A DNA stretch of 64,000 bases from assembly GCA_027922465.2 (NCBI GenBank), contig BQMF02000120.1:558001-622000 (forward strand), read 5' to 3'. Shown here piece after piece: positions 35,551 to 46,989 of the stretch. Under the pieces are notes generated by a model that was not told the DNA's origin, made no database searches, and saw only the letters and a list, made by a program, of their open reading frames with translations. Both the position numbers and the translations under genes were made by a program. Source of the stretch: Turritopsis dohrnii. Its lineage: Eukaryota; Cnidaria; Hydrozoa; Anthoathecata; Oceaniidae. Every line of letters begins with the position of its first letter. Positions within the stretch are counted from its first letter, which is position 1.

Positions 35551-35756
35551 CCTTAAGTGTACAAAATTTAGCGGTGACTAAAATTTAGCGAGTAATAAAT
35601 TTAGCGATTTTTTTTGCTAAAAATCGCTAAATTTAATACACGCGAAAAATCTCATAAGAATAAATCGCTAAATTTAATACACGCTAAAAGAAGTTTTTTG
35701 AAAAAATTTAGCGATTCGCTAAATTTTAGTCACCGCTAAATTTTGTACACTTAAGG
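35551..35756. mobile_element. TA-flanked CCTTA-family MITE with AATTTAGCG words
   Basis: A 206-bp element whose two ends are inverted copies starting CCTTAAGTGTACAAAATTTA and continuing through GCGGTGACTAAAATTTAGCG. TA flanks both sides (35549-35550 and 35757-35758). The interior repeats AAATTTAGCG in both orientations. It is inserted in the RAG1-like relic. Confidence 0.8.
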
Positions 35757-36490
35757 TAACAAGTTTGTGGCTGTTGTTTGCTTTAATAGAACAGTACTTG
35801 AATGTTCATGAGCTATTTTCTCGAGGAATTGATTAAGACTTGGAGCACTTTTCACCGGGTAACTGATTAATGTTCTGGTGTTGCATACAGGTTGCACATC
35901 TTTCTCTGAAAATTGTTTACCAAACTGTGGACACGTGCTTTGTGTTTTTTCTTTGACCCTGTATGAGTGGAAATATACAGTATAGGCAGAAAGAGTGCTC
36001 ACATTTATTAATCCCCTAACAAACATGACAAATACACAATGGCAAGTGAGGATTTGTTTCTGAGTCAAAGACCTCCAGTTTTGCATTTTTTATTTTAAAT
36101 GAGCCTCAGGTGTTTCCCTAGCCAAGTCAATAGTAATTTATTGATCATTTCTCTTATCCAAATATCACCAGTCATTGGTCTTCCTATGTGTTTATTTTTT
36201 TTGGTCTGCCTCAAATTAAGTTTTTGTCCTCTTTCACAGACTTTGCAGTTAGCACTATGAGGTTCCCAAGTAACGGTTTTCTAGTGTGTGGTATTGTTTT
36301 TTCATGTATGTTCTCATTATTGTGTAGCACGACATACACATTTTAGTAGGATGAATATCTGCTACATCACTTTCTATATCTAGGAACAAGGCTGTGTTGA
36401 CCTTTGTAATCTTTCAAAATTTTCCTTGATATATAACAAGTGTTTCTGCAGTCCGTTTCCACACATTCTGCATAGCTTAGAAATATTTTT

Positions 36491-37617
36491 GTGTGGGGTC
36501 TCGGTCAGCCATGACAGATATAAAGGCCGAAGGTACTTGCACTTGAATGTATTTTAAAGAAAAATGAAAAAACACTGGAAGATGAGTCCTTTTGAGAAAT
36601 ACAAAGGATTGATAATACTTTCTGAGGAAATAGATGGTAAGTCTGGGAAAACTTCGCAAGATGTTAAATCTTGCGAGTAAAAATCTGTCATTTTTTAATC
36701 GTAACTAAGCATTGAGTTCCGCGCCAACAGCAGGTTCAAATTAATCAAATCCTGCATTTTCACGTTCCAGAAGCAAGTTCACTCTTTTGGCAATCCTATC
36801 AATCTAGAATATATTCAGTTTTTCTCACTTTTGCCGAAATTTGAACTGCATTTGGGTGAACTTGTGTGCCACAGATAATGTGCTTCTGCTCAAGTTTTCG
36901 AAAATTGTTTTGCGCATGCGCATTTTTAAATGTCGCGCTTCTCGGTGGGATTGAACGAACGTGATAATGTCGATATTTTGAATAGTGCGTGAGTTATCAA
37001 CATTGTTGTGGCGTAATATTTTGAATGTTTTTTATTCTATTTATTTGTTGTCGCATCAAAAAGAACTTTTTATGTCTGCTAAAATAGCTGTTCTTCTACG
37101 CAATTCAATAGCAACTAGTTAGTTATATACCTTATTAGGGAAAAAATAGTCGGTAAAAAATTTAGTCGGGGAAAATTTGAGTCACTTTTCCCCTACTAAA
37201 TTTTGAAATTTTTCACTTTTCCCTGACTAAATAATTTTAATATAAGAAGAAAATAATCAAGATATTACAATAACGTCTGAGTTATTGTACATCTCATCGG
37301 GGGAAAAAAGTCATTGGAGTTATCAAGTAAGGTCATTTTTTTCAATGGTTCAATGACACAAATCAAAGTCCGCAGATATTAAAGGAGAAAAGTAACCTAT
37401 TAGCATCATTTGTCGGAATAGCTCTATGGTCGTTTCCGACTTTCCTTAGCATTTTGCCAGACGTGTTATTTGTTGACTTCATAGTTTATTACAGTACTTT
37501 TTTTTATAAATGTGAGCATGCAGTAAATCTTCTTTGAGCGAGTCGTGTTAACGTTATAGAAATAGTTGCCAGAATACTTACTTGCACACTTGACACATTT
37601 TTTTGTATTTCAAGCAA
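36491..37617. other. Gene-poor interval
   Basis: No gene is recognised. At 37130, CCTTATTAGGGAAAAAATAG preceded by TA looks like one end of another CCTTA-family element; its partner end was not found. TTAGTCGGGGAAAA-like words recur to about 37330. Confidence 0.4.
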
Positions 37618-37627
37618 ACGGTGTACC

Positions 37628-37700
37628 CAACCTCGAAGGGTCTCTTGCCTTTTCGATATACGGATAACGGCAAAGGCAAGGGACCCTGGGTTCGAGGTTG
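37628..37700. mobile_element. Tiny foldback element, 10-bp target duplication
   Basis: A 73-bp near-palindrome starts CAACCTCGAAGGGTCTCTTG and ends with its complement (CAACCTCGAACCCAGGGTCC when read backward). ACGGTGTACC flanks it at 37618-37627 and 37701-37710. Its terminus CAACCTCGA matches the large element starting only 366 bp further on. Confidence 0.8.
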
Positions 37701-38339
37701 ACGGTGTACCTATTTTTAAGCTTTACTGAGTTTTACTACTTAACCAAATTTTGCCACATTCCTTTTTATTTTATTCAATGAACCTAAGAAGTTTGCGAGA
37801 TCAGCAAGATTCTCCTAAACAATTTGCGTTTTTCACGACATTTCACTCTCAGTAAAATGAAAATTTCTAGTGAGAATTACTCTAAAAACCAAAATTTTTT
37901 TCGTCGCCAACACATCTTAGGCAAATTATTACTTTTTTGCCCCCAATCCCCCACCCCTTCACTTTGTAATCCATGGCCTCTGCTTTTAAAATCAGATTAA
38001 ATTTGAGTGGAAATTAATAACTATCATCAAATCATACGACGATAGCCTTTTTGCAGTGTACATCCAACCTCGATCCCAGGGCTTCTTCTAAAGAAAGAAG
38101 GCTGTTCCGTACGATAATTGGCACTTGTACGAAGGTGGCCACATACGGAAACAAATACGATGGCGGCCCGATCTGTACTATGTTGACCATGGTACACATC
38201 GCGCATTACTCATTAGACAAAAACAACTTTCATGTAAGTAAAGTTAAGAGAGAATCAATAATACTCCAAAAAATTTCTTTGTTAAATTCTTAACATTCAA
38301 GAAAACTTTTATTTCCATTTCATGCCTAAATAGCACCTT

Positions 38340-40745
38340 AGCACACCAGGAAACCAACTGGGCCCACCTTCGTACAACAACTAGAAAAGTTGTAGGGAAG
38401 TGACCTACTTACCTATGTGTATTGGATAGAAGTCATAAGAAGCTCCCTTACGTTTGTTTTATCAGACAATTATGTTCAATTGTCAATTACATGTATATTA
38501 TAAGCATTTACCGAACCAGGAAACCGCCTGGGCCCACCTTCGTACAGCAACTACGGAAGTTGTACGGAGGTGGCCTACTTACCTATGTGTATTGGTTAGA
38601 AGTCATAAGAAGCTCCCTTACGTTTGTTTTATCAGACAAATATGTTCATTTGTCAATTACATGTCTATTATAAGCATTTAGCACACCAGGAAATCGCCTG
38701 GGCCCACCTTCGTACAGCAACTACAGAAGTTGTACGGAGGTGGCTTACTTACCTATGTGTATGGGTTAGAAGTCATAAGAAGCTCCCTTACGTTTGTTTT
38801 ATCAGACAAATATGTTCATTTGTCAATTGCATGTCTATTATAAGCATTTAGCACACCAGGAAATCGCCTGGGCCCACCTTCGTACAGCAACTACAGAAGT
38901 TGTACGGAGGTGGCTTACTTACCTATGTGTATTGGTTAGAAGTCATAAGAAGCTCCCTTACGTTTGTTTTATCAGACAAATACGTTCATTTGTCCATTAC
39001 ATGTCTTTGTTAGCATCTAGCGAAACAGGAAATCGCCTGGGCCCACCTTCGTACAGCAACTACAGAAGTTGTACGGAGGTGGCCTACTTACCTATTTACA
39101 TTGGTTAGAAGTCATAAGAAGCTCCCTTACGTTTGTTTTAGCAGACAAATATGTTACTTGTCCATTACATGTCTTTGTTAGCATCTAGCGAAACAGGAAA
39201 TCGCCTGGGCCCACCTTCGTACAGCAACTACAGAAGTTGTACGGAGGTGGCCTACTTACCTATGTGTATTGGTTAGAAGTCATAAGAAGCTCCCTTACAT
39301 TTGTTTTATCAGACAAATATGTTCATTTGTCCATTACATGTCTTTGTTAGCATCTAGCGAACCAGGAAACCGCCTGGGCCCACCTTCGTACAACAATTAT
39401 AAAAGTTGTGCGGAGGTGGCCTTTTTACCTATGTGTATTGGTTAGAAGTCATAAGAAGCTCTCTTACGTTTGTTTTATCAGACAAATATGTCTATTTGTC
39501 TATTATATGTCTTTGTTAGCATCTAGCGAACCAGGAAACCGCCTGGGCCCACCTTAGTAACATAACTAGAAAAGTTGTACGAAGGTGGCCTACTTACCTA
39601 TTTACATTGGTTAGAAGTCATAAGAAGCTCCCTTACGTTTGTTTTAGCAGACAAATATGTTACTTGTCCAGTAAAAGTTTATGTCAGAATGTAGCGCAGC
39701 TGGAAATCGCCTGGGCCCACCTTCGTACAACAACTAGAAAAGTTGTACGAAGGTGGCCTACTTACCTATGTGTATTGGTTAGAAGTCATAAGAAGCTCCC
39801 TCACGTTTGCTTTATCAGACAAATATGTCTATTTGTCTATTATATGTCTTTGTTAGCATCTAGCGAACCAGGAAACCGCCTGGGCCCACCTTAGTAACAT
39901 AACTAGAAAAGTTGTACGAAGGTGGCCTACTTACCTATTTACATTGGTTAGAAGTCATAAGAAGCTCCCTTACGTTTGTTTTAGCAGACAAATATGTTAC
40001 TTGTCCAGTAAAAGTTTATGTCAGAATGTAGCGCAGCTGGAAATCGCCTGGCCCCACCTTCGTACAACAACTAGAAAAGTTGTACGAAGGTAGCCTACTT
40101 ACCTATGTGTATTGGTTAGAAGTCATAAGAAGCTCCCTCACGTTTGCTTTATCAGACAAATATGTCTATTTGTCTATTATATGTCTTTGTTAGCATCTAG
40201 CGAACCAGGAAACCGCCTGGGCCCACCTTAGTAACATAACTAGAAAAGTTGTACGAAGGTGGCCTACTTACCTATTTACATTGGTTAGAAGTCATAAGAA
40301 GCTCCCTTACGTTTGTTTTAGCAGACAAATATGTTACTTGTCCAGTAAAAGTTTATGTCAGAATGTAGCGCAGCTGGAAATCGCCTGGGCCCACCTTCGT
40401 ACAACAACTAGAAAAGTTGTACGGAGGTGGCCTACTTACCTATGTGTATTGGTTAAAAGTCATAAGAAGCTCCCTTGCGTTTGTTTTAGGAGACAAATAT
40501 GCTACTTGTCCGCTACAAGTTTATGTCAGCATGTAGCGCAGCTGGAAATCGCCTGGGCCCACCTTCGTACAACAACTAGAAAAGTTGTACGAAGGTGGCC
40601 TACTTACCTATGTGTATTGGTTAGAAGTCATAAGAAGCTCCCTCACGTTTGCTTTATCAGACAAATATGTCTATTTGTCTATTATATGTCTTTGTTAGCA
40701 TCTAGCGAACCAGGAAACCGCCTGGGCCCACCTTCGTACAACATC
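38340..40745 (+). repeat. Tandem array of ~170-bp units with a hairpin in each unit
   Basis: About 14 units, recognised by AGAAGTCATAAGAAGCTCCC at 38429 and then every 168-171 bp to about 40630. Each unit contains CCTGGGCCCACCTTCGTACA, a short loop and GTTGTACGAAGGTGGCCTAC, so each can fold into a ~20-bp stem. From 39447 onward two unit types alternate: one with CATCTAGCGAACCAGG, the other with AATGTAGCGCAGCTGG. This makes a ~340-bp higher-order repeat. Open frames through the array are a by-product, because the period is not a multiple of three and the frame shifts between units. Confidence 0.9.
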
Positions 40746-41363
40746 TAGACCAGTTTCTTGTACAGGTGACTTCACTGCTTTCAACGAAATTCAATGACGC
40801 AAGCGTTAAGCTGATGGAATTATCTGGATATTGTGTCCAAAATTTTAAAGCGTTTTATTAAACCGTGCAGAAATAATTTCAAGTGCTGTTACACTGTCCT
40901 GACGATAAAATTTAGTAGGGTTGCGATGATTCGAATTAGTTACAGTTTCCTTCTTTCTGATGGGCGCAAAGTTGTGCTGTCACAAAGATGTTTAGCATTA
41001 CATAGCAATAACGTTTGGTCATTGTTGCAGATTTAGACATTACGTTTGGCCGGACGACTTAAATTGAATGAAGATCTATGTATTTCAAGACTAGTTTCAA
41101 AACTCCTGGCCGGACTTCTCTGTGGCGGTATTTGGTACTACCTATTTCGAAGTGTTTCTTTTATGCACTTATTCGAACATTTTCGAGCCAAGAGAGTTTC
41201 CGAAATGACGACGTCATAAGCACGGACCAAACGTTTTCTACTGTAGTACTTTCTGAGACAATGACCTTTGTTTCAAAGATTTGCACGTCAAAACAACGTT
41301 TCAATTTCATAAACTTTCTCCATTGTATTACACAAAAATCCCGTTCTACGTTCGGTAAAATTA

Positions 41364-41752
41364 CAGTGGAACCTCCTTAAAGCGGACACTAACGGGGACC
41401 AGAGATTTTGTCCGCCTTGGAGAGGGTTTGCTTATTTTGGCCAGAAACTCAGAAGAAATTCTACTCGTAAGTCGTGAACCCATTAGGCATGCCCATATTA
41501 CCCTTTGTTATTATTGAAATTTGACCGGAATTGTAAACAGATGTTTACAATAAGAAAAATAAAATAAAATACTGAATTTTGATGTTTTTGTCGAAATTTT
41601 TCGGTGTCCGCTTTATAGAGGAAATTTTAGGGAAAAAATGTCCGCTTTAGACTGTCCACTTTGGAGAGATTTCTTTAAGAGTTTATTAAGGATTCATCCG
41701 GGACAAAATTTTTCGGCCGACTTAAGGAGGTATCCGCTTTAAGGTTCCACTG
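41364..41752. mobile_element. TA-flanked MITE with CAGTGGAACCTC ends
   Basis: Left end CAGTGGAACCTCCTTAAAGC; complement of right end CAGTGGAACCTTAAAGCGGA; TA flanks at 41362-41363 and 41753-41754. Multiple GTCCGCTTTA words lie inside. It is the same family as the element at 52512-53491. Tc1/mariner-type by its TA target. It is nested in the 10.5-kb element. Confidence 0.75.
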
Positions 41753-42389
41753 TATAAAAAACAATCTGAAATGGAGTTTGCGAATTTCCCCAAAACTCTC
41801 GACCAGCTGCTTCTGTATCCTAAATCATATACATTTTAAGGCTTTGAAAACCTAACTCGCCTCGTAACTTTGATCGTAATGCGAGACACTCTGAAACGCT
41901 TTTGAGTGAGTACTGAGCAGTTCTGGGTTTCCTAAAAAACTGTTTTTGCGGAGACATTTAAAGTCTTTTCTGACGAAAGTTTTCGCTGCTGATGTACTAC
42001 ACAAACGCTTAGGTGAGAAAGGAGCAGGAGAATTTCATTTTCCAGAACAGTCAGAGTTGCTTGTTAATCTTATATCGTACTGCCTTTTAACTACTGTCCA
42101 CCAATTAGGACGTTTTGTAGAAAGGAGGTTAACAGCCTGATTGGGAAATGCCACTGCCAAGCATTAAGCGCTGTAACGAACAACCGCGCAGTGGATTACA
42201 ACCGTGCAATGTGGTGGATATTCATGCACGAAATTTGAAATTATTCGTAACTGAAACTGAAATTTATGAATCACTTCATAGTGTCCATAGTCAAAATACT
42301 ACATTATTTATAGAAACTATTTTGTCTTTAACAACGACGGATTGGACACATTCAATCTTTGTTAAATAGGTGTAAATTGGGTAAGGTTT

Positions 42390-42660
42390 CCAAACGCGTC
42401 TTCAACCTCTACAGAAGTAGGCTTTAGAACTGGTTCATCAAGCACTTCCACAACGTTTTCAAGTCTTCAGCAACCAAGCCTGGATTGATTTCCCGTAAAG
42501 CAGCAGATACGCTTCCAAATCTTTCAAAGGGTCGTCATAATCCTTAACGGCATCAACCTGGTCTTTGGTAGAAATCTTTGCATAATCGTTTAAATTGTGT
42601 GGACCAGTCAGTAGAATCTCTTACATCAGGCACATCGAAAGGCATCAAATCTTTAATTCA
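42390..42660 (-). pseudogene. Unidentified gene scrap
   Basis: On the minus strand the frame gives PFDVPDVRDSTDWSTQFKRL, then, after a shift, RFGSVSAALREINPGLVAED, both without stops and with coding-like composition. It continues as EVEDAFGNL after further shifts near 42430. I do not recognise the family. It is inside the 10.5-kb element and could be captured host sequence or an element gene. Confidence 0.35.
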
Positions 42661-43445
42661 TAAAAGTGAAAAATAACAAGATATGGATAATAGCATGGAA
42701 TTTAAAAAGCAAAAAAAGCATGATAGGTTCAAGATCAAATAAGACTAACAAGGCTTCAGTACAAGATATTGTAACTTACCTTAAAATATGTTTAGAGCAG
42801 TTCGTCACATGTCTCTTTATGGGTTTAATGTAAATGTATGAGTTTATGTAGCTGTCTAAAAGACAGAAACGATACCAGGGAATAGCAAAGAACAGCACAA
42901 AATGCAAGTTAACTGTCATCTCTACTCATACACATTATTAGTCAAAACATCAGAACAAAAACAAATGTGCAGAAAAACTTATGGTTATCAGCAGAACTAG
43001 AAGTACAGGTTTTACACCTGTGAATAATGCATTGTACCACTCTAAGAACAATGCTGTATGGAACATTCACAATTCAACATGGGCTAACAGTAAGTGAAAG
43101 TAAAAATAAAAAATGATCAAAATGGAGTCTATCATAAATCATCAGGTCTGTGACATAATTGACATAAAAGCCTGGTCAAATGAAATAGAAAGTTCTTATT
43201 GATTTCTCCAAGAGATAAATTGATATTGTTTCCTTCGGGCTGTGGATTTGCATTACAGCAGGCATATTTCCAAGCACTTTTAGAATGTTTTTTTGGAAGA
43301 TTGAGTTTAAAAGCAGTTTGTCTCTGTAAGCTCTGAGATTCTACTGTTTTCCATGATTTCAAACAGCTTTACAGTCACTCTAACTCTGTTTCTTTTTTCA
43401 CAATATCAATGTATATAGTTGGGTAATTACTTTGCTTTTATTTTG

Positions 43446-43690
43446 CAGTGGCTTAGTGGTTAAAGCATTGAGCTTAGGAACCCAATATCGAGGGTTCAAA
43501 CCCCGCTGAGGTCGGATGTTGAAAAAGTCACGACTCCTGGAGGTACTGCAACTAGCTCAATTCCCTGATGTATTTGGGGGAAAATGAAGGATAGTCGGGG
43601 AGATGAATGCTATGATGAACATCGGGAATATGTAGCCCCACTCTTTGTAGTTGCTTCGGCCTTGAGTGGGGTGAGTGATTTAGAAGAAAA
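43446..43690 (+). repeat. tRNA-derived SINE
   Basis: GTGGCTTAGTGGTTAAAGCA (A box) and GAGGGTTCAAACCCCGCTGA (B box) about 35 bp apart form a good tRNA-like head. A ~180-bp body containing GAGGTACTGCAACTAGCTCA follows and ends in an A-rich stretch near 43690. It shares its body word with the degraded copy at 26308-26480. It is a SINE, not a functional tRNA: the tRNA fold is not followed by a 3' acceptor stem. Confidence 0.75.
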
Positions 43691-44650
43691 AAAAACTCCT
43701 GTGAGAAGGATCTTCAATCTGAACAATATAACAAATTTTTACAAAGGGTAACAAATTCAACTAAAACCAGATGTGTGTTTATGTTATGTGCATGTTTATG
43801 CTTCATTCATTTATGTTATGTAATTTTCTTTTTCTTCTCAAGTTTTTTCGTCACCCTTAAAACTGTCGCTTTAAAAATCACAGCCAGAAGACCCGTGGCA
43901 CTCTAGGGTGGGTTAGAATCTTGTTAGGGCAAATGCTGTATGAACAATCCAAAGTTGATGGATGGACTTTTCTCATGTTTTTGTGGAACACAGAAGTTTA
44001 AAATTGATAGGATTGAGTTTCTATACTACCGTTTATGTTAGCAGAAAAAGCTTGGCAATATGCCTGTAACAGCCTAAAGTTCATTTTACCCAAAAGATAA
44101 GCATATCAAAACAATGATATAAGTGCAACTGGCTTTTCATACTGTTTATTATTCAACACAACCAATACGAGTAGTATTTGACACTCATTAATCTTACAAT
44201 AGAATCCTTTTCAGTTACAAAACATATAATTGCTAGAATGAAAATAATATTCCATTGCAAAAATTTTAAACAAGTGTCAGTTGCTAATTGGGTTACCATT
44301 TAAATTACTGGGACTATCACTATGTTCATTTGTATTAGCATTCCTTAAGTCTGTAATTTTGAAGGTAGATTAGCCTAAATTTGATGCTTTTTTTGTAAAA
44401 AACGAAACACTTTGAAATGTATTTTCATTCATTCTGCCTGTAAGATATATATATATATATATATCTTCTTTTCAATATCTCTTATTCACCAGAGTGCTCG
44501 ATACACGCGGTAGAGCGGATTACATGAAAGTAATGAGACCTTTTTATTTTCAAAACTAATAGTTTCATGCTCTCGCAATCGTCAGTTGAAAATAATGATA
44601 TTTAAATAATAATAATTAAAATAATTATATATATATATATAATACACACT

Positions 44651-45290
44651 CTTTTTTATATAAGAACAATTTTATAAGAACACCAGCTTCAGATTTGCCC
44701 AAAAAAATAAGAACAAAATAAGAACAACCTGAGGTTCAAATCAATTGTTCAAAAATTAAGAACAGGCTAAGCCTTAACTTTCTTATAAAATAATAACAAT
44801 TCATGAAGAACAACTCATGATGCGAATTGTCTTCAAGATGCAAGGACCAAAACGTTAATGCTCTTACCAACCGAGTTAAGAAATCTCACAGGATGTAAAG
44901 AGAGATAATAAATTCAAGAAGGAGCTCGACAAGTGCCTGCCTAGAATTCCCGAAGAACCACTGATTCCTGGGTACACCATGATGTGGAAAGTAGAATCAA
45001 ACAGCATAATTCATATAACATATTACATTAATTGGACCTACCAGGTTGGATGTGCAAAGTCTTAACAAGTATCACAAAAGTATAAGTAACAACTCATGAT
45101 GCGAATTTTGTCACTGTCAAATAGTGCTTGATTTGTTTTTCACCTTCTTGCATACATACTCATAATCTACTTTAATTTTATAGGAAGTTCCATAAGAACA
45201 TAAACAAATCAGGCTGAAAAAGGCTCCAAAAATAAGAACAGCCAGCCTCACCTCACAGGTCAGATTTTACTCTGGTTCTTATAAAAAAAG
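44651..45290. mobile_element. MITE with CTTTTTTATAAGAAC ends
   Basis: Left end CTTTTTTATATAAGAACAAT, complement of right end CTTTTTTTATAAGAACCAGA. ATAAGAACA words recur inside. It is bordered by TA-rich microsatellite DNA on both sides, so a target duplication cannot be called. Similar TTTTTTTTATAAGAAA ends are seen near 51275 and 61086. Confidence 0.5.
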
Positions 45291-45923
45291 CACATATATA
45301 TATGTATATACATGTTCCCTACCTTTATAAAAGGGAATTTAATAAAATTTATGTTATCATACAGAACTTGAACATGAGCAGAATACTCAATTAAACTGTA
45401 AGCATAATAGCAGACAGCACAATTATAAAAAACACAACAACTTACACACATTTAGCCTATTTAAACAAATAATCTTCACGGAAACAGTATCAGCATGTAA
45501 AACCAGGTAAACAGATTACATTTACATCATTGTGAAACAGAAACCCTTAAATTTCCATAACTACAACGATCACTTTTGGAACGATATCAACCTTGTGCAA
45601 CCGTGACCAAACATGTACGACAGCAGCCATATTTAAATTTGAAAAAAAAGGGCCCATCTTCGTACATGAAATATCATCGTACGGAACAAGGCCCTGGCAT
45701 CGGCTGCTGAAAATCCCTCAAAAATGAAGGGATTTTAAAATCGGCCCGACAAGCGGTCTTACCTCGATAGTTTTACTTTAGTGAAAGCTCTACCTAAACT
45801 AATCGAGACAGAGTAACAAAATTTGTTCATGAGCGGCGAGTAACATTTTCAAAACAAATGTGAAGAAAGAAAGAAAGCAAAGCATAGCGCAGCTAGCTAT
45901 AGCTTTCTGGGAAATATTAAAGT

Positions 45924-46562
45924 TTGTTAAATGGCGATGATGTTCTAGCTGTCTTACCAACTGGTTTTGGAAAATCTTTAATTTACCAGCTACTACCATA
46001 CTTGTTGCCCACCAAAACCGTAATTGTAGTTTCACCACTGAACTCGATCATAAGGAAATTGGAAGAGCTGGTAGAAATGGTATGCCATCCTTTGCAACAT
46101 TATATTTTAACAACTCAGATGTTGGAGTAAATCGAGAAAACATTCATGAGAGCATGAAAAGGTATTGTGTAGAGACTGGGTGTTTAAGAAAATATTTGTT
46201 AAACTACTTTGGATTTTTTAATGAAGTTCAATTGGTTTGCTGTTCTAACTGTACATCAGCTGTAGAAAAAAGTGATCAGATGAACAAACAAAGAAATGTG
46301 AGACCATTTGCTGAAGATACTAATATTAATGACCTAAAAAGAGAATTGGAAATCCTTGCATCAGCTAGTGAAGGTCAAGATTATTAACTTTTATTACCCA
46401 TGTAGCCTAACTTCTGAAGTGATTGGAAAAATTATTAGCAACGTTCATTTGATTAGTAATGAGAAGGATCTCTTAAATGATTTTGGAATTTGGGAAGAAG
46501 ACCTTTCTTCTGCCATAATGGTCCTCATTCAAGCATTTGCTCCAAAGTATAACATAAAGTAA
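45924..46562 (+). pseudogene. RecQ-type helicase with most of its helicase core deleted
   Basis: GDDVLAVLPTGFGKSLIYQ (Walker A, motif I) and VIVVSPLNSII (motif Ia) at 45930-46050 are followed directly, after a frame change, by KEIGRAGRNGMPSFATLYFN (motif VI) at 46053-46110. The RecQ zinc-binding region MKRYCVETGCLRKYLLNYFG and CCSNC follows (46155-46250), then a C-terminal segment ending near 46562. Motifs II-V, normally a few hundred residues including DEAH and the second RecA lobe, are absent, so this copy cannot be an active helicase. It lies on the opposite strand to the ZAD-like gene inside the 10.5-kb element and may be element cargo or a nested element's gene. Confidence 0.75.
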
Positions 46563-46575
46563 TGATTTATATATG

Positions 46576-46910
46576 TGTGACTGTCCAGGGGATTTTGATA
46601 ACAAATGATAAAACGTTTTTCCAAAAAAACGTTTAAACGTTGCAAAAACAATAGAAAAAAACGTTTAAAAACGTTTTTATAAAAACGTTTAAAAGTTTTT
46701 ACCAAAATTCAAAAACGTTTCAATAATTCGAAAGGGAAAACGTTTAAACGTTTTATAAAACGTTTTATGCAATAACATTAAAAACGTTTAAACGTTTTAT
46801 CATTGAAAACGTTTTATCTTAGAAGACGTTTTAATTTCTATTTCTAATTTTCTTACCTATAATCTATAATCTATAATTTGAATGTTATTTTTTTCCCATG
46901 GACGGTCACA
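46576..46910. mobile_element. MITE packed with AAACGTTT words, 4-bp duplication
   Basis: Ends TGTGACTGTCC and, on the complement, TGTGACCGTCC; TATG flanks at 46572-46575 and 46911-46914. Between 46605 and 46830 the palindromic word AAACGTTT recurs more than ten times, often as AAACGTTTAAACGTTTT. No protein is encoded. Confidence 0.65.
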
Positions 46911-46989
46911 TATGCTATTATGTTTATAAAATTATGTTTGTGTTTTCAGTCATTAGAAAATGTCCTAGTCTGGCCAACAAAACTTATTG

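Larger units (their letters stand above)
34090..36490 (-). pseudogene. Decayed gene with RAG1-type N-terminal zinc region and RING
   Basis: Read in shifting minus-strand frames. SKLCRMCGN near 36475 is followed by DIESDVADIHPTKMCMSCYT near 36360-36330, then TVTWEPHSANCKVCERG near 36280-36235 and KKNKHIGRPM near 36190. This spacing (CxxC, IHPxxxCxxC, WxxHxxxCxxC, GRP) matches the N-terminal zinc region of RAG1 and RAG1-like proteins. A broken RING-like motif (LCICHVC, CEHSFCLYCI) lies at 36040-35950. Farther on, AFRVIKRKV near 35515, GKSFVGNHVHKMLK near 34700, LEDHLVEFLQK near 34365 and MKPNSRRLLSMTREHH near 34265 look like later parts of the same gene. There are many frameshifts and stops. 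Two CCTTA-type MITEs (34963-35341 and 35551-35756) interrupt it. The catalytic core of RAG1 could not be located, so it may be a related family sharing only the N-terminus. Confidence 0.6.

Noticed and set aside
38422..40748. Six overlapping open frames with similar proteins (SHKKLPYVCFIRQI and similar)
   Set aside because: They are translations of the 170-bp tandem repeat. The period is not a multiple of three and the frames begin and end at arbitrary unit positions, so no protein is inferred.
43446..43520. Possible tRNA gene
   Set aside because: Good A and B boxes, but the acceptor stem does not close and a SINE body follows.
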